A DNA stretch of 64,000 nucleotides from Bifidobacterium breve (GCA_945878865.1 CAMCUD010000001.1:186001-250000); one strand, 5' to 3'. Shown: positions 32,422 to 41,542, counted from the stretch's first letter. A program made the numbers and translations. Notes: a model not told the origin generated them from the sequence alone.

Positions 32422-33816
32422 GTGCCGCGCCTGCTCACCATCGTCATCGCCGCCGCCGTCGCCGCTCTGCTCGCGCTGCCCGCGGCCGCATCGGCGAAGA
32501 CGTTCACGAAGACGTTCCGCTACGGCCCGATCACCGTCGCCGGCTACGAGGTCAAGCAGACCGAGGCGGACTTCGATGCCCCCGAGCCGGACTTCGACGG
32601 CTACGTCACCGGCATGTCGGTCGACGTCGTCGACAAGCAGGGCAATCAGGTGCCCATCAGCCGCCTGATGCTGCACCACATCGTCTTCCACAACTTCGGC
32701 CCGAAGCTCGGCGCCAAGCGCGACCAGACGTGCTCGCGCTTCACGATGCTGAACTCGACGACCGTCATCCCGGCGGTGTCCGAGCGCTTCTACGGCGCCG
32801 GCGAGGAGCGCCAGAAGCTCGTGCTCCCACCGGGCTACGGCTACCGCACGACCAAGCAGGACAACTGGACGCTGACCTGGATGCTCATGAACCACCGGGC
32901 CGTCACCGACTCGGCGTACATCCAGTACAAGGTCACGCTCACCGACGACCCGGCGACCACGCCCGTCACCCCGTACTGGGCCGACGTGGAGAACTGCTAC
33001 ACCGACCCGCAGTTCACGGTCCCCGGCGGCGGCGAGCCGGGCTCGCGCTTCACGAAGCAGGTCACGTGGACCGCGCCACGTGACATGCGGATCGTCGCCG
33101 CGGGCGGCCACGTCCACGGCGGCGCGTACGACGTCACGCTGCGCCAGCCGCAGTGCCAGGACCGCTCACTCATCACGAGCGTTCCGGCGTGGGGCACCGC
33201 CAAGCACCCGTTCTACAACGTCAAACCGGTGCTCCACGAACCCGGGCCGATCTTCATGACGCGCACGCTCAGCGCCTCGGGCTTCCCGGTCGCCAAGGGC
33301 GAGCAGCTGCAGCTGACGACGAGCTACGACGCGCAACTCCCGCACACGAGAGCCATGGGGATCATGGTGTTCTACGCCGCGGATGCGAAGGAGCCGCCGC
33401 AGCCGTGCTCGCCGCTGCCCACCGACGTCGTCACCCAGCGCACGACCCAGCCGCACCGCGAGAGCCCGCCGCGCTTCACCGTTCCGCTCACCGGGCTGAA
33501 CCGGAAGGGGCAGGCGATCAAGATCGCGGCGCCGCCCGGCACGCGGGTGCAGGCGGCCGACAACGCGCTCGTGCGCATCAAGGACTTCCAGTTCTCGCGC
33601 ACCAACCTCAAGCTGCCGGTCGGCGCGCGGCTGTCGTGGCGCTTCGACGACGACCAGCTGCACGACGTCACGCTCGCCAGCGGGCCACGCGGGTTCGCGT
33701 CCACGCACCTGAGCAACCGCAGGACCTTCACCCAGGAGTTCGACACCCCCGGGACCTACAAGGTCTTCTGCTCGCTGCACCCGGTCCGCATGACGCAGAC
33801 CATCGAAGTGGGCTAG
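32422..33816 (+). CDS. Secreted copper-type protein: monooxygenase-like domain plus C-terminal cupredoxin
   Basis: The GTG start at 32422, preceded by GGGGAGGGAG, gives 464 residues with a signal peptide (LLTIVIAAAVAALLALPAAASA). The large N-terminal part has histidine clusters like copper type II monooxygenases: His85/86 and His90 (MLHHIVFHN) and His230/232 (GGHVHGG). The last 70 residues form a cupredoxin with His414 and Cys450-x2-His453-x3-Met457 (CSLHPVRM), a type 1 copper site. It is likely an extracytoplasmic copper redox protein. Its stop shares a CTAG with the convergent hydrolase. Confidence 0.8.
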   Translation: MPRLLTIVIAAAVAALLALPAAASAKTFTKTFRYGPITVAGYEVKQTEADFDAPEPDFDGYVTGMSVDVVDKQGNQVPISRLMLHHIVFHNFGPKLGAKRDQTCSRFTMLNSTTVIPAVSERFYGAGEERQKLVLPPGYGYRTTKQDNWTLTWMLMNHRAVTDSAYIQYKVTLTDDPATTPVTPYWADVENCYTDPQFTVPGGGEPGSRFTKQVTWTAPRDMRIVAAGGHVHGGAYDVTLRQPQCQDRSLITSVPAWGTAKHPFYNVKPVLHEPGPIFMTRTLSASGFPVAKGEQLQLTTSYDAQLPHTRAMGIMVFYAADAKEPPQPCSPLPTDVVTQRTTQPHRESPPRFTVPLTGLNRKGQAIKIAAPPGTRVQAADNALVRIKDFQFSRTNLKLPVGARLSWRFDDDQLHDVTLASGPRGFASTHLSNRRTFTQEFDTPGTYKVFCSLHPVRMTQTIEVG

Positions 33817-34712
33817 AGCCGGCCGGCGACCCCGACGATCACGTCGGCCAGCGCGGCACCCTGGTCGTGCTGGCAGAAGTGCGCGGCGCCGACGATCGTC
33901 TCGTGCGGCTGGCCGTTCGTCCCGGGGATCCGCGAGAGCAGCGCCTTGTCGGCGCCCTTCGTGATCGGGTCGCTGTCGCCGAACGCGCAGACGAACGGCT
34001 TCTCCCAGCGGCTCAGGACCTCCCACGCCGCGAGGTTCGCCGGGCGGGCCGGGTCCTCGGTCGACGCGGGGACGAGCGTGGGGAACTGGCGGGCGCCGGC
34101 CTTGTACTCCTCGCCGGGGAAGGGCGCGTCGAACGCGGCGATCTCCTCCGGGGTGAGGTCGCGCGCGCTGCCGCCATTGATGATGTTCCCGACGGGGAAC
34201 TCTGGGACGCTCTGCGAGAAGTCGCGCCAGGCGCGGAACGCGTCGCCCGGATCGCTGTCGCCCGTCGGCAGGTAGGTGTTCGACGCGACGATCGCCGCGA
34301 AGCGATCCTCCTGCTCGGCGGCGAGGCGCAGGCCGAGCAGGCCGCCCCAGTCCTGGCCGAAGAGGATCGCGTCGCGCAGGTCGAGGTGGTTGACGACGAG
34401 ATCGGTGAGCCACGCCATGTGCCGCGCGTACGTGTAGTCGGTGCGCTCGACGGGCTTGTCGGAGCGACCGAACCCGATGAGGTCCGGGGCGATCACGCGC
34501 AGGCCGGCGGCGAGCAGCGGCGGGATCATGTCGCGGTAGAGGTAGGACCAGGACGGCTCGCCGTGCAGCAGCAGCACGGGGCGGCCCGTGCCTTCGTCGA
34601 CGTACGCCATGCGAAGCGTGTGCCCGTCGGCGGTGACGTCGGCGTAGTGGGGGTCGTACGGCCAGCCGGGAAGATCGGCGAACTGCTCGTCCGGGGTGCG
34701 CAGGCTCTCCAT
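33813..34712 (-). CDS. Haloalkane dehalogenase-like alpha/beta hydrolase
   Basis: From ATG 34712 this is 299 residues. The N-terminus FADLPGWPYDPHY, oxyanion HGEPSWSYLYRDM (Glu52, with Trp55), nucleophile Asp121 in GQDWGG, acid Asp248 in FGDSDPIT and His278 in GAAHFCQ match haloalkane dehalogenases (DhlA-like class I). They release halide from alkyl halides. Annotation by motif is good; true dehalogenase activity would need the second halide-binding residue, whose position I cannot confirm. Confidence 0.88.
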   Translation of the reverse strand: MESLRTPDEQFADLPGWPYDPHYADVTADGHTLRMAYVDEGTGRPVLLLHGEPSWSYLYRDMIPPLLAAGLRVIAPDLIGFGRSDKPVERTDYTYARHMAWLTDLVVNHLDLRDAILFGQDWGGLLGLRLAAEQEDRFAAIVASNTYLPTGDSDPGDAFRAWRDFSQSVPEFPVGNIINGGSARDLTPEEIAAFDAPFPGEEYKAGARQFPTLVPASTEDPARPANLAAWEVLSRWEKPFVCAFGDSDPITKGADKALLSRIPGTNGQPHETIVGAAHFCQHDQGAALADVIVGVAGRL

Positions 34713-34726
34713 GCGCCGGACTCTAG

Positions 34727-35503
34727 TCAGACGGCCCGCAGGGCATCGCCGATGCGGATCACGCCGCCCTCGACGATGTCCGCGCGCAGCCCGCCGCGGT
34801 GCACGAGCGGGCGCAGCACGCCGCCGTCGTTGAGCCGATCGAGGTGCGCGCACGGCTCGCACAGGCGCCGCCCGGCGAGCGTCGCCTCGCCGAGCGTGAA
34901 GGTCCGGCCGACGAGCGCGTTGAGGTCGGTGCCCCGGACCACGACGTTGCGCCGGTGGTCGATCGGCCCGAGCTCGTCGAGGACGGCGGCGTCGATGAGC
35001 GTGATCGCGCTGCCCGGCCGGCCGGAGGCGAACGTCCCGGCGCCGCGCGCGTAGCGGTCGCCGTCGAGGCCGGTCCCGGCGATCGCCGTCGCCTCGTCGA
35101 CCATGACGACGGGCGCCTCAGCGTCGGGCGCGAGGACGATCGCCTCGACGATCCCGTCCCCCGGCTCACCCTCGGGCGGCGGCCACGCCGCGACGTCGAG
35201 CGGGGCGACGACCCAGCCGTCGACGATCTCGTCCGTCGTGCCGACCGGGTCCCAGATCGGGCCGGACGGGACGCCGAACATCACGACCGCGCGCGGCTCG
35301 CCGGTCGCGCGCGCCGGCCGCCGCGCGATCCACGGCCCCGCCCAGGAGAACGTCGACGCGTCGGCGACGGGCACCAGCCCGAGCCCGCGTTCGGCCAGCC
35401 AGGCGCGCCGCTCGTTCTCGTCCCACGGCACCTCGTCGGCGGACACGCCGAGGACGCTCGCCAGGCAGGCAGAGAAGACGCTGCGCTCGGTCGGGCCGCT
35501 CAC
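34727..35503 (-). CDS. MOSC-domain protein with unrecognised N-terminal domain
   Basis: This 258-residue protein has a C-terminal half that is a MOSC domain (GLDGDRYARGAG..., ITLIDAAVLDEL, RRNVVVRGTDLNALVGRTFTLGEATLAGRRLCEPCAHLDRL), where the Cys would bind a molybdenum cofactor sulfur. The first 110 residues (SVFSACLASVLGVSADEVPWDENERRAWLAERGLGLV...) form a small domain that I do not recognise. It lies 14 bp upstream of the dehalogenase-like gene on the same strand. Confidence 0.85.
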   Translation of the reverse strand: MSGPTERSVFSACLASVLGVSADEVPWDENERRAWLAERGLGLVPVADASTFSWAGPWIARRPARATGEPRAVVMFGVPSGPIWDPVGTTDEIVDGWVVAPLDVAAWPPPEGEPGDGIVEAIVLAPDAEAPVVMVDEATAIAGTGLDGDRYARGAGTFASGRPGSAITLIDAAVLDELGPIDHRRNVVVRGTDLNALVGRTFTLGEATLAGRRLCEPCAHLDRLNDGGVLRPLVHRGGLRADIVEGGVIRIGDALRAV

Positions 35504-35513
35504 GGCCCGAAGG

Positions 35514-36008
35514 CTACGCCGCGGCGTCGGCCCAGATGTTGTTGCAGCGCTCGCAGACCTCGGCCGGGATGATCCCGAGCTTCATCAGCAGCGCGAACAT
35601 CTTGCAGCCCAGGCAGAGCCCGAGGAACGCCTCGAGCGACGCGGCAACGGTCAGGCCGGCGAGGACGACGTACGCCGCCGTCGTGAGGCCGAACCCGAGC
35701 GCGAGCACCGCGGCGGTGACGCTGAAGGCCACGCCGATGCCCTGCGCGAAGCGCTTCGGCGGGCCGGGCACCTCCTTGGCCTCGAACGGCAGCGCCGGCG
35801 TGAGGACCCGCGTGACGAACTGGCCGAGCGGGCTGAGCGTCGGGCCCGTGAGGACGCGCGCGATGAACCCGTAAGCGATGACGAGCAGGAACCACGGCTG
35901 GTCCAGCGCGATCGTCGCCACGCTCATGAGGACAACGCCGCCGGCGACGAGCCGGGCGGAGACCTCGTTGACGGGGTCGGGGAAGCTGAACAGGTCGGAA
36001 CGGGTCAT
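35514..36008 (-). CDS. DUF4395-family membrane protein
   Basis: This 164-residue protein has about four hydrophobic helices and the family signatures NEVSARLVAGGVVLMSVATIALDQPWFLLVIAYGFIARVLTGPTLSPLGQFVTRVLTP and the cysteine-rich C-terminal helix EAFLGLCLGCKMFALLMKLGIIP with ERCNNIW. Such proteins are often encoded with thioredoxin or rhodanese genes and may work in sulfur or redox metabolism. It diverges from the flavin reductase genes over the operator at 36065. Confidence 0.85.
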   Translation of the reverse strand: MTRSDLFSFPDPVNEVSARLVAGGVVLMSVATIALDQPWFLLVIAYGFIARVLTGPTLSPLGQFVTRVLTPALPFEAKEVPGPPKRFAQGIGVAFSVTAAVLALGFGLTTAAYVVLAGLTVAASLEAFLGLCLGCKMFALLMKLGIIPAEVCERCNNIWADAAA

Positions 36009-36064
36009 ACCTGACAGAGAATAGTGGGTTTGGTGCCCGATCGGGGCGAATCGCCGGGAAATTC

Positions 36065-36081
36065 TCTAGTGATCTGCTAGA
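36065..36081. promoter_or_regulatory. 17-bp dyad TCTAG-N7-CTAGA, candidate sulfur operator
   Basis: TCTAG (36065-36069), spacer TGATCTG, CTAGA (36077-36081) lies in the divergent gap between the DUF4395 gene and the flavin reductase gene, 13 bp before the latter's ATG. It is followed by CAATTACC. A dyad of the same geometry occurs upstream of the leftward organosulfur operon at 53229. The proposed role is binding by a common regulator of sulfur scavenging. Confidence 0.6.
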
Positions 36082-36094
36082 CAATTACCGCACG

Positions 36095-36589
36095 ATGCTC
36101 ACCGACGCGGTCACACCCGAGGATCTGCGGCACGCCATGGGCCACTTCGCCACCGGCGTCACGGTCATCACCGCGCGTGACGCGGCCGGCGCGCCCGTCG
36201 GCACGACCGCCAACGCCGTGACGTCCCTGTCGCTCGATCCGCCACTCATCCTCGCCTGCTTCGCGCGTGAGAGCCTTACGCTTGCGCATGTGCGCGAGCA
36301 CGGCGCGTTCGCCGTCAACGTCCTGGCGTCGCACCACGCGGACGCCTCGACGGCCTTCGCCAAGCGCGGCGCCGCCGAGGCGTGGCAGCTCGTCGAGCAC
36401 CGCGACGGCCGCACGAACAGCCCGCGTGTGCACGACGCGATCGCGGTCCTGGACTGCGTCGTCGAGCAGCGACTGCCCGGCGGCGACCACGAGATCCTCA
36501 TCGGCCGCGTCGTCGATGTCGAGGCCGCGGGCGGTGCGCCCCTCGTCTACTGGCGCGGCGCCTACGCCAACCTGGAGCGCGCCGCGTGA
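36095..36589 (+). CDS. Flavin reductase family protein
   Basis: This 164-residue FMN-binding split-barrel protein has GHFATGVTVITARDAAGAPVGTTANAVTSLSLDPPLILACFARES, the typical flavin reductase core, and a late VLDCVVEQRLPGGDHEILIGRV. It supplies reduced flavin to two-component monooxygenases such as SsuD or SnaA types encoded nearby. It is coupled to the next gene by a GTGA overlap and controlled by the upstream dyad (inference). Confidence 0.9.
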   Translation: MLTDAVTPEDLRHAMGHFATGVTVITARDAAGAPVGTTANAVTSLSLDPPLILACFARESLTLAHVREHGAFAVNVLASHHADASTAFAKRGAAEAWQLVEHRDGRTNSPRVHDAIAVLDCVVEQRLPGGDHEILIGRVVDVEAAGGAPLVYWRGAYANLERAA

Positions 36590-37110
36590 GCACCACCGTC
36601 CTGGCCGTCATCGGCAACCCCCGCCCGGGATCGCGGACGCACCGCATCGCACGGACCGTCGCCGCGGAGCTCCGTCGCGCGCTGGACCTGCCGGCGACCG
36701 ACCTCGACGAGGTCGACCTCGCGCCCTTCGGCCCGCGCGTCCTGGACTACGAGGACACGCAGGTGGCCCACGAGGTCGAGCGGGTCCTCGCGGCGGACGT
36801 GCTCGTGGTGGCCAGCCCCACGTACAAGGCGACGTACGCCGGCCTGCTCAAGGCGTTCCTCGACCGCGTCGGCACGGGTGCACTGACCGGCAGCGCCGTC
36901 CCCGTCCTGCTCGGCGGCGCGCCGAACCACACGCTTGCGCTGGACGCCCACTTCACGCCGCTCTTGGCCGAGCTGGGCGCTGCGACCCCCACCCGCGGGC
37001 TCTTCGTCCTGGAGTCCGAGCTGGACGGGTTCGAGCAGACCGCCGCCGTCTGGGCCGACCGCTGGGCGCGGTGGCTCGCGCCCCAGGCCGCCGCCCTGCC
37101 CGCGTCGTAA
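36586..37110 (+). CDS. NADPH-dependent FMN reductase
   Basis: This 174-residue flavodoxin-fold protein starts at GTG 36586. It has LAVIGNPRPGSRTHRIARTVAAEL (phosphate-binding loop), VLVVASPTYKATYAGLLKAFLDRV and PVLLGGAPNHTLALDAHFTPLLAELGA, typical of the SsuE/NADPH_FMN_red family. It provides FMNH2 for the sulfonate or sulfone monooxygenases. A second, shorter relative is at 42353. Confidence 0.9.
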   Translation: MSTTVLAVIGNPRPGSRTHRIARTVAAELRRALDLPATDLDEVDLAPFGPRVLDYEDTQVAHEVERVLAADVLVVASPTYKATYAGLLKAFLDRVGTGALTGSAVPVLLGGAPNHTLALDAHFTPLLAELGAATPTRGLFVLESELDGFEQTAAVWADRWARWLAPQAAALPAS

Positions 37111-37126
37111 GTACAGTTCCCGGATC

Positions 37127-38002
37127 ATGCGCAGCCTCCGCACCGTCGTCACCCTCTCCGCTCTCGCCCTGTCCCTCGGACTCGCAGCCTGCGGGGACGA
37201 CGACTCGAGCGGGGAGTCGGCGTCGGCGACGACGACCACGAAGACCGAGGCCAACGCGCCCTGCGACATCACGAACCCGCCGCTGAAGAACGCGGGCACG
37301 CTGACGGTCGGCACCGACAAGCCCGCGTACCCGCCGTACTTCGAGGACGACGACCCGTCGAACGGCAAGGGCTTCGAGAGCGCCGTCGCCTACGCGGTCG
37401 CCAACGAGCTGGGCGTGAAGAAGGAGAACGTGAAGTGGACGGTCGTGCCGTTCAACTCCTCCTACGCGCCGGGGTCCAAGGACTTCGACTTCGACATCAA
37501 CCAGATCTCGATCACGCCGGAGCGCGCGGAGCAGGTCGACTTCTCCGAGCCGTACTACGCCGCGCCGCAGGCCGTCATCGCGCTGAACGGCACCGACGCC
37601 GCGAAGGCGACGGACCTCGCGGGCCTGAAGGACGCCAAGCTCGGCGTGCAGGTCGGCACCACGAGCCTCGACGCCGTCAACGACGTCATCAAGCCGAGCA
37701 CGCAGCCGCAGGTCTTCAACGACTCCAATGACACGGTCAGCGCGCTGAAGAACAAGCGCGTCGACGCGATCGTCGTGGACCTGCCGACTGCCCTCTACCT
37801 CACGGCCGCGGAGATCGACGACAGCACGATCGTCGGCCAGTTCACCGCCGGGGGCGGCGACGAGTGGGGCCTGCTGGCCGAGAAGGACTCGAAGCTCACG
37901 TCCTGCCTCGACGAGGCGATCGGCAACCTGCGCGCCAGCGGCAAGCTCGACGAGATCCAGTCGCAGTACCTGGGCGAGAACACCGCCCCGACGCTGAACT
38001 AG
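37127..38002 (+). CDS. ABC importer substrate-binding lipoprotein (polar amino acid type)
   Basis: This 291-residue lipoprotein (lipobox LAAC) is followed by a Ser/Thr-rich linker and an SBP_bac_3 domain: TLTVGTDKPAYPPYFEDDDPSNGKGFESAVAYAVANELG and DFDINQISITPERAEQVDFSEPYYAAPQAVIAL. It binds a small polar solute outside the cell. The sulfur gene context suggests cystine, taurine-like or another sulfur amino acid, but the binding residues do not prove this. Confidence 0.9.
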   Translation: MRSLRTVVTLSALALSLGLAACGDDDSSGESASATTTTKTEANAPCDITNPPLKNAGTLTVGTDKPAYPPYFEDDDPSNGKGFESAVAYAVANELGVKKENVKWTVVPFNSSYAPGSKDFDFDINQISITPERAEQVDFSEPYYAAPQAVIALNGTDAAKATDLAGLKDAKLGVQVGTTSLDAVNDVIKPSTQPQVFNDSNDTVSALKNKRVDAIVVDLPTALYLTAAEIDDSTIVGQFTAGGGDEWGLLAEKDSKLTSCLDEAIGNLRASGKLDEIQSQYLGENTAPTLN

Positions 38003-38012
38003 CGAGCCGGTC

Positions 38013-38828
38013 GTGAGCGACCGCCGCGCGGCCCGTGACGCCGCCCGCCGCTCGCGGGCGCGTCGCGATCGCACCGTCGCGACGGTCTCGACGGTCGTCG
38101 TCCTCGGCCTGCTCGTCGGCGCGATCGTCACCAGCAAAGGCTGGCCGGACGTCAAGGAGACGTTCTTCAACTGGGACGTCTTCAAGGACGCTTTCCCTGA
38201 TGTCCTCAAGGGGTTCTGGCTCGACATCAAGATGTTCGTCGCCGTCGAGATCGTCGTGCTCATCTTCGGCTTGCTCGTCGCACTCGCCCGGATCTCGACG
38301 CTGCCGGCGATTGCACCGCTGCGGCTGCTCGGCGCGGTGTACGTCGACCTGTTCCGCGGCGTGCCGGTGATCCTCGTCGTCTACCTCATCGGGTTCGGGG
38401 TGCCCGCGCTGCAGCTCTCCGGCGTCCCCGACGACCCGGTCCTGCTCGGCTGCTTCGCGCTCGTGCTCTGCTACGGCGCGTACAACGCGGAGGTCTACCG
38501 CGCGGGCATCCGCACCGTGCACCCGACACAGCGTGCCGCGGCGCTGGCCGTCGGCCTGACCGAGCGCCAGACCCTGCGGCACGTCGTCCTCCCCCAGGCC
38601 GTCCGGCGCGTCTCCGCCCCGCTGCTCAACGACTTCATCTCGCTGCAGAAGGACGTCGCCCTCATCTCCGTCCTCGGCCCGCTCGAGGCGTATCGCGTCG
38701 CGCAGGTCTATGCGTCGTCGAACTTCAACTACACGCCGCTCATCGCCGCCGCGGTCCTCTACCTGTTCGTGACCGTGCCGCTCGCGCAGATCGTCGAGCG
38801 GATGCAGCGCCGGAGGGGCGAGGTATGA
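38013..38828 (+). CDS. ABC importer permease (polar amino acid type)
   Basis: This 271-residue protein has several transmembrane helices and the HisM-type EAA loop: FALVLCYGAYNAEVYRAGIRTVHPTQRAAALAVGLTERQTLRHVVLPQAVRRV, followed by NDFISLQKDVALISVLGPLEA. It starts with GTG at 38013 after a basic cytoplasmic tail. It overlaps the ATPase gene by 4 bp and forms the channel with the neighbouring binding protein. Confidence 0.93.
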   Translation: MSDRRAARDAARRSRARRDRTVATVSTVVVLGLLVGAIVTSKGWPDVKETFFNWDVFKDAFPDVLKGFWLDIKMFVAVEIVVLIFGLLVALARISTLPAIAPLRLLGAVYVDLFRGVPVILVVYLIGFGVPALQLSGVPDDPVLLGCFALVLCYGAYNAEVYRAGIRTVHPTQRAAALAVGLTERQTLRHVVLPQAVRRVSAPLLNDFISLQKDVALISVLGPLEAYRVAQVYASSNFNYTPLIAAAVLYLFVTVPLAQIVERMQRRRGEV

Positions 38829-39568
38829 GCACCCCCGTCATCAGCGTGCAGGGCGTTACGAAGGCCTTCGGCGACCAGCAGGTCCTCGGCGGCATCGACC
38901 TCGAGCTGCACGAGCACAAGGCCGTCGCGCTCATCGGCGCGTCAGGCTCCGGGAAGTCGACGCTGCTGCGCTGCATCGACCTGCTCGTCGACATCGATGA
39001 CGGCGACATCCTCCTCGACGGCGACGTCATCACCGACCCGTCCGTCGACACCGTCGCGGTGCGCCGCAAGCTCGGGCTCGTCTTCCAGGCGTTCAACCTG
39101 TTCCCGCATCTGACGGTGCTGGAGAACGTGGTGCTCGCGCCGGTCAAGGCGCACGGGATGAAGAAGGCCGAGGCGACCGAACGGGCACACGAGCTGCTCG
39201 AGCGCATCGGGTTGGCGGGCCGCGAGGACGACCATCCCGACGACCTGTCCGGCGGCCAGCAGCAGCGGGTAGCGATCGTGCGCGCGCTCGTGTCGCGGCC
39301 GCGGGCGCTGCTGCTCGACGAGGTCACGAGCGCGCTCGACCCCGAGCTCGTCGGTGAGGTGCTCGAGCTCGTGCGTGAGCTGAAGGGCGACGGCATGACG
39401 ATGCTGCTGACGACGCACGAGATGAGCTTCGCCCGCGAGGTCGCCGACGAGGTCTGCTTCCTGCACGAGGGGAAGATCGCCGAGCAGGGGCCGCCCGAGC
39501 AGATCTTCGGCGCGCCGCAGCATCCGGCGACGCAGCGGTTCCTGCGGCGGATCCTCGAGACGACCTAG
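38825..39568 (+). CDS. ABC importer ATPase (polar amino acid type)
   Basis: This 247-residue ATPase has Walker A GASGSGKST (residues 38-46), Q-loop FQAFNLFPHLTVLENV, signature LSGGQQQRVAIVRAL, Walker B LLLDEVTSALDPEL and the switch His in TTHEMSFA. It completes a three-gene importer. It would energise uptake of the solute bound by the lipoprotein. Its stop shares a CTAG with the convergent secreted protein gene. Confidence 0.95.
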   Translation: MSTPVISVQGVTKAFGDQQVLGGIDLELHEHKAVALIGASGSGKSTLLRCIDLLVDIDDGDILLDGDVITDPSVDTVAVRRKLGLVFQAFNLFPHLTVLENVVLAPVKAHGMKKAEATERAHELLERIGLAGREDDHPDDLSGGQQQRVAIVRALVSRPRALLLDEVTSALDPELVGEVLELVRELKGDGMTMLLTTHEMSFAREVADEVCFLHEGKIAEQGPPEQIFGAPQHPATQRFLRRILETT

Positions 39569-41493
39569 CGGCGGCGCGCGCCGATGACGAGGTCGAAGCC
39601 CTTGGCCGGTCCGAGAACGGTCGCGCCGGGCAGCGTCGCCGCCAGCGCCCATCGCCCGGCCGTTGCGGGCAGCGTGAGGACGACCCCCCAGCGGGTGCCG
39701 CGGACCGTCGTGGTCGCCAGGACCGTCCGGGCGCCGCGGCGCGTCGCGCGCAGGGTCAACCGCTTCCCCGCAGCGCCCTGGCCGATCGTCCCGCGAATGG
39801 TCGCCTTCACCCGACAGGCGCGCATCCGGCCGGTCGCGGCGATCCGGGCGGTTCGCCGCGCGCAGCCGCGCCGCGGCTTCCCCACTGTCACCCGCGTGAT
39901 ACCGAGCGTGACCACCGGCGCGGTGGCGGCAAGGACCGTCTGTGCCGCGGGGCTTTCCTCGCCGCCGGGGCTCGGCGGGGGCACGGGCGAACCGAGCGGC
40001 GTCGGAGCCGCGGTCGCGACCTGGAACGTGCGCGTGCTCGTCCCGACGTGCTGGCCGTCGTCGGCCTGCCGCGCGACGACGGTGTAGACGCCGTCGGGCA
40101 GCGGATTGGCGACGCCGATGGAGAACGTCCCGTCGAGGCGCCGTGCGGTTGTCCGCGTCTGGACCGGGGTTCCGGCGGCGCTCGCGCCGGCGTAGACGTC
40201 GACCCCGATGTCGATGAGGTCCTTCTGCTTCGTCCCGGCCAGCCCGGAGAACGTCGGCGTCGAGGTCGCGAGCACGGCGCCCGCGGCGGGCTGCTGCAGC
40301 GCGATCGCGGGGGCGGCAGGATCGACGCTGAACGTGCGCGGTGCGGTGGTGCCGGTGTTGCCGGCGTCGTCGTCCTGGCTGACCTTGACGGTGTGGTCCC
40401 CCGCGGGCAGCGCGGTCGGCCACGTCAGCGACCAGGTGCCCGCGCCGTCCACGGGCGTGTCGATCGACTGCGAGCCGCCGGGGAGGGCGACGATGACGGT
40501 CACGGCCTGCGCGTCGCCCAGGCCAGTCGACGCGATGCCGTTGAAGGTCGGGCGCTCGCCGACCTGCTGGGCGGCGAACGGCGTCGAGACCGTCGGCTGG
40601 GGCGCGACGGTGTCGTCGTACGTGACCTGGATCGACGGGTTGGCCGTGTCGAGCGCGTAGACGCCGATCACGTTGCTGATCGTCGTCGCGATGCCGGGCG
40701 CCTCGGTGAGCGTCGTGCTCCGCGCCCAGCTCTCGCCGCCGCCACCGCCTGCGACCGGCGCGCCTGCGGCCTCCCAGACGAACGCGCTGCCGCCACCGCC
40801 GAACAGCCCACCGCCGCCGCCGGCGCCGCCGATGCGGTACGAGCTGCCGTGCACCGTGGCGCCGTCCCCGCCGCGACCGCGAGCGCCGTCCCCGCCAGCG
40901 CCGACCGAGCTCGTCCCGCCCGCGCCGCCGGCACCGACGGTCGCGCCGCCGCCGCCCGTGCCCGACCCGCCGTTCTGCCCCGGCGCACCGCTGCCTCCGG
41001 GCAACGACGCGTCACCGCCTGAGGCACCGAACACGCTGCCGGGGATGCCGGCCCCGCCGCCACCACCGCCACCGGCGATCAGGAGCCGGCCGAAGAGCGG
41101 GTCGAGGCCGGGCGCCTGCGCGCAGAAGCTACCGTCGGCAGGGCAGACCTGCACACTCGACGCGCCGCCGCCGTCGCCGCTGGCGAAGAAGCCGTCCCCG
41201 GCCTTGCCCCCGCCCACGCCCACGTCGAGGTAGAGCTTCTCGCCGGGCGTGACGGCCAGGGCCCCGGACACCCGCGCGCCGTAGCCGCCGACTCCGCCGG
41301 GGTCACCCGTCTTCCCTCGCTCGCCGGTGACATTGAGATTCACGGACGACACGCCCGCGGGCACGGTGAAGACGGTCTCGCCGCGTGTGATGAAGGTGCG
41401 TGTCACCACCGTCGCACGCGCGGTGCCCGGGAGCAGGAACGGTGCGACAAGCAGCGCGAGGCCCGCGCGAGCTCGGGGAGACAGGGTGCGCAT
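39565..41493 (-). CDS. Secreted glycine-rich protein with Ig-like domains
   Basis: This 642-residue protein has a signal peptide (GLALLVAPFLLPGTARA), a first domain of about 270 residues starting TFITRGETVFTVPAGVSSVNLNVTGERG and dominated by Gly runs (GGGGGGGAGIPG and GGAGGGGGLFGGGGSAF), then two Ig-like repeats (PTFNGIASTG... and PTFSGLAGTK...) and a C-terminal basic beta domain with one Cys pair (RRGCARRTARIAATGRMRACRV). It is likely a surface or exopolymer component. It is out of place among sulfur genes and lies convergent to the amino-acid importer. Confidence 0.8.
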   Translation of the reverse strand: MRTLSPRARAGLALLVAPFLLPGTARATVVTRTFITRGETVFTVPAGVSSVNLNVTGERGKTGDPGGVGGYGARVSGALAVTPGEKLYLDVGVGGGKAGDGFFASGDGGGASSVQVCPADGSFCAQAPGLDPLFGRLLIAGGGGGGGAGIPGSVFGASGGDASLPGGSGAPGQNGGSGTGGGGATVGAGGAGGTSSVGAGGDGARGRGGDGATVHGSSYRIGGAGGGGGLFGGGGSAFVWEAAGAPVAGGGGGESWARSTTLTEAPGIATTISNVIGVYALDTANPSIQVTYDDTVAPQPTVSTPFAAQQVGERPTFNGIASTGLGDAQAVTVIVALPGGSQSIDTPVDGAGTWSLTWPTALPAGDHTVKVSQDDDAGNTGTTAPRTFSVDPAAPAIALQQPAAGAVLATSTPTFSGLAGTKQKDLIDIGVDVYAGASAAGTPVQTRTTARRLDGTFSIGVANPLPDGVYTVVARQADDGQHVGTSTRTFQVATAAPTPLGSPVPPPSPGGEESPAAQTVLAATAPVVTLGITRVTVGKPRRGCARRTARIAATGRMRACRVKATIRGTIGQGAAGKRLTLRATRRGARTVLATTTVRGTRWGVVLTLPATAGRWALAATLPGATVLGPAKGFDLVIGARRR

Positions 41494-41542
41494 CAGCCGG
41501 TGTGCAGGATTCCGGATGAGCGGGAACGCGTCAACGCCGCCG

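Noticed and set aside
36267-37286. 339-residue plus-strand frame over flavin reductase genes
   Set aside because: Shadow in another frame of two well-recognised flavoenzyme genes.
38942-40423. 493-residue minus-strand frame spanning the ABC ATPase end and the secreted protein
   Set aside because: Crosses two genes in the wrong frame and has no recognisable domain.
40773-41100. Possible CRISPR or tandem DNA repeat in the GGN-rich stretch
   Set aside because: The repetition reflects a glycine-rich protein region, with no regular repeat-spacer pattern.
40673-41233. Proline-rich plus-strand frame (PPPPP runs)
   Set aside because: It is the complement of the glycine-rich domain of the secreted protein; Gly codons read as Pro.
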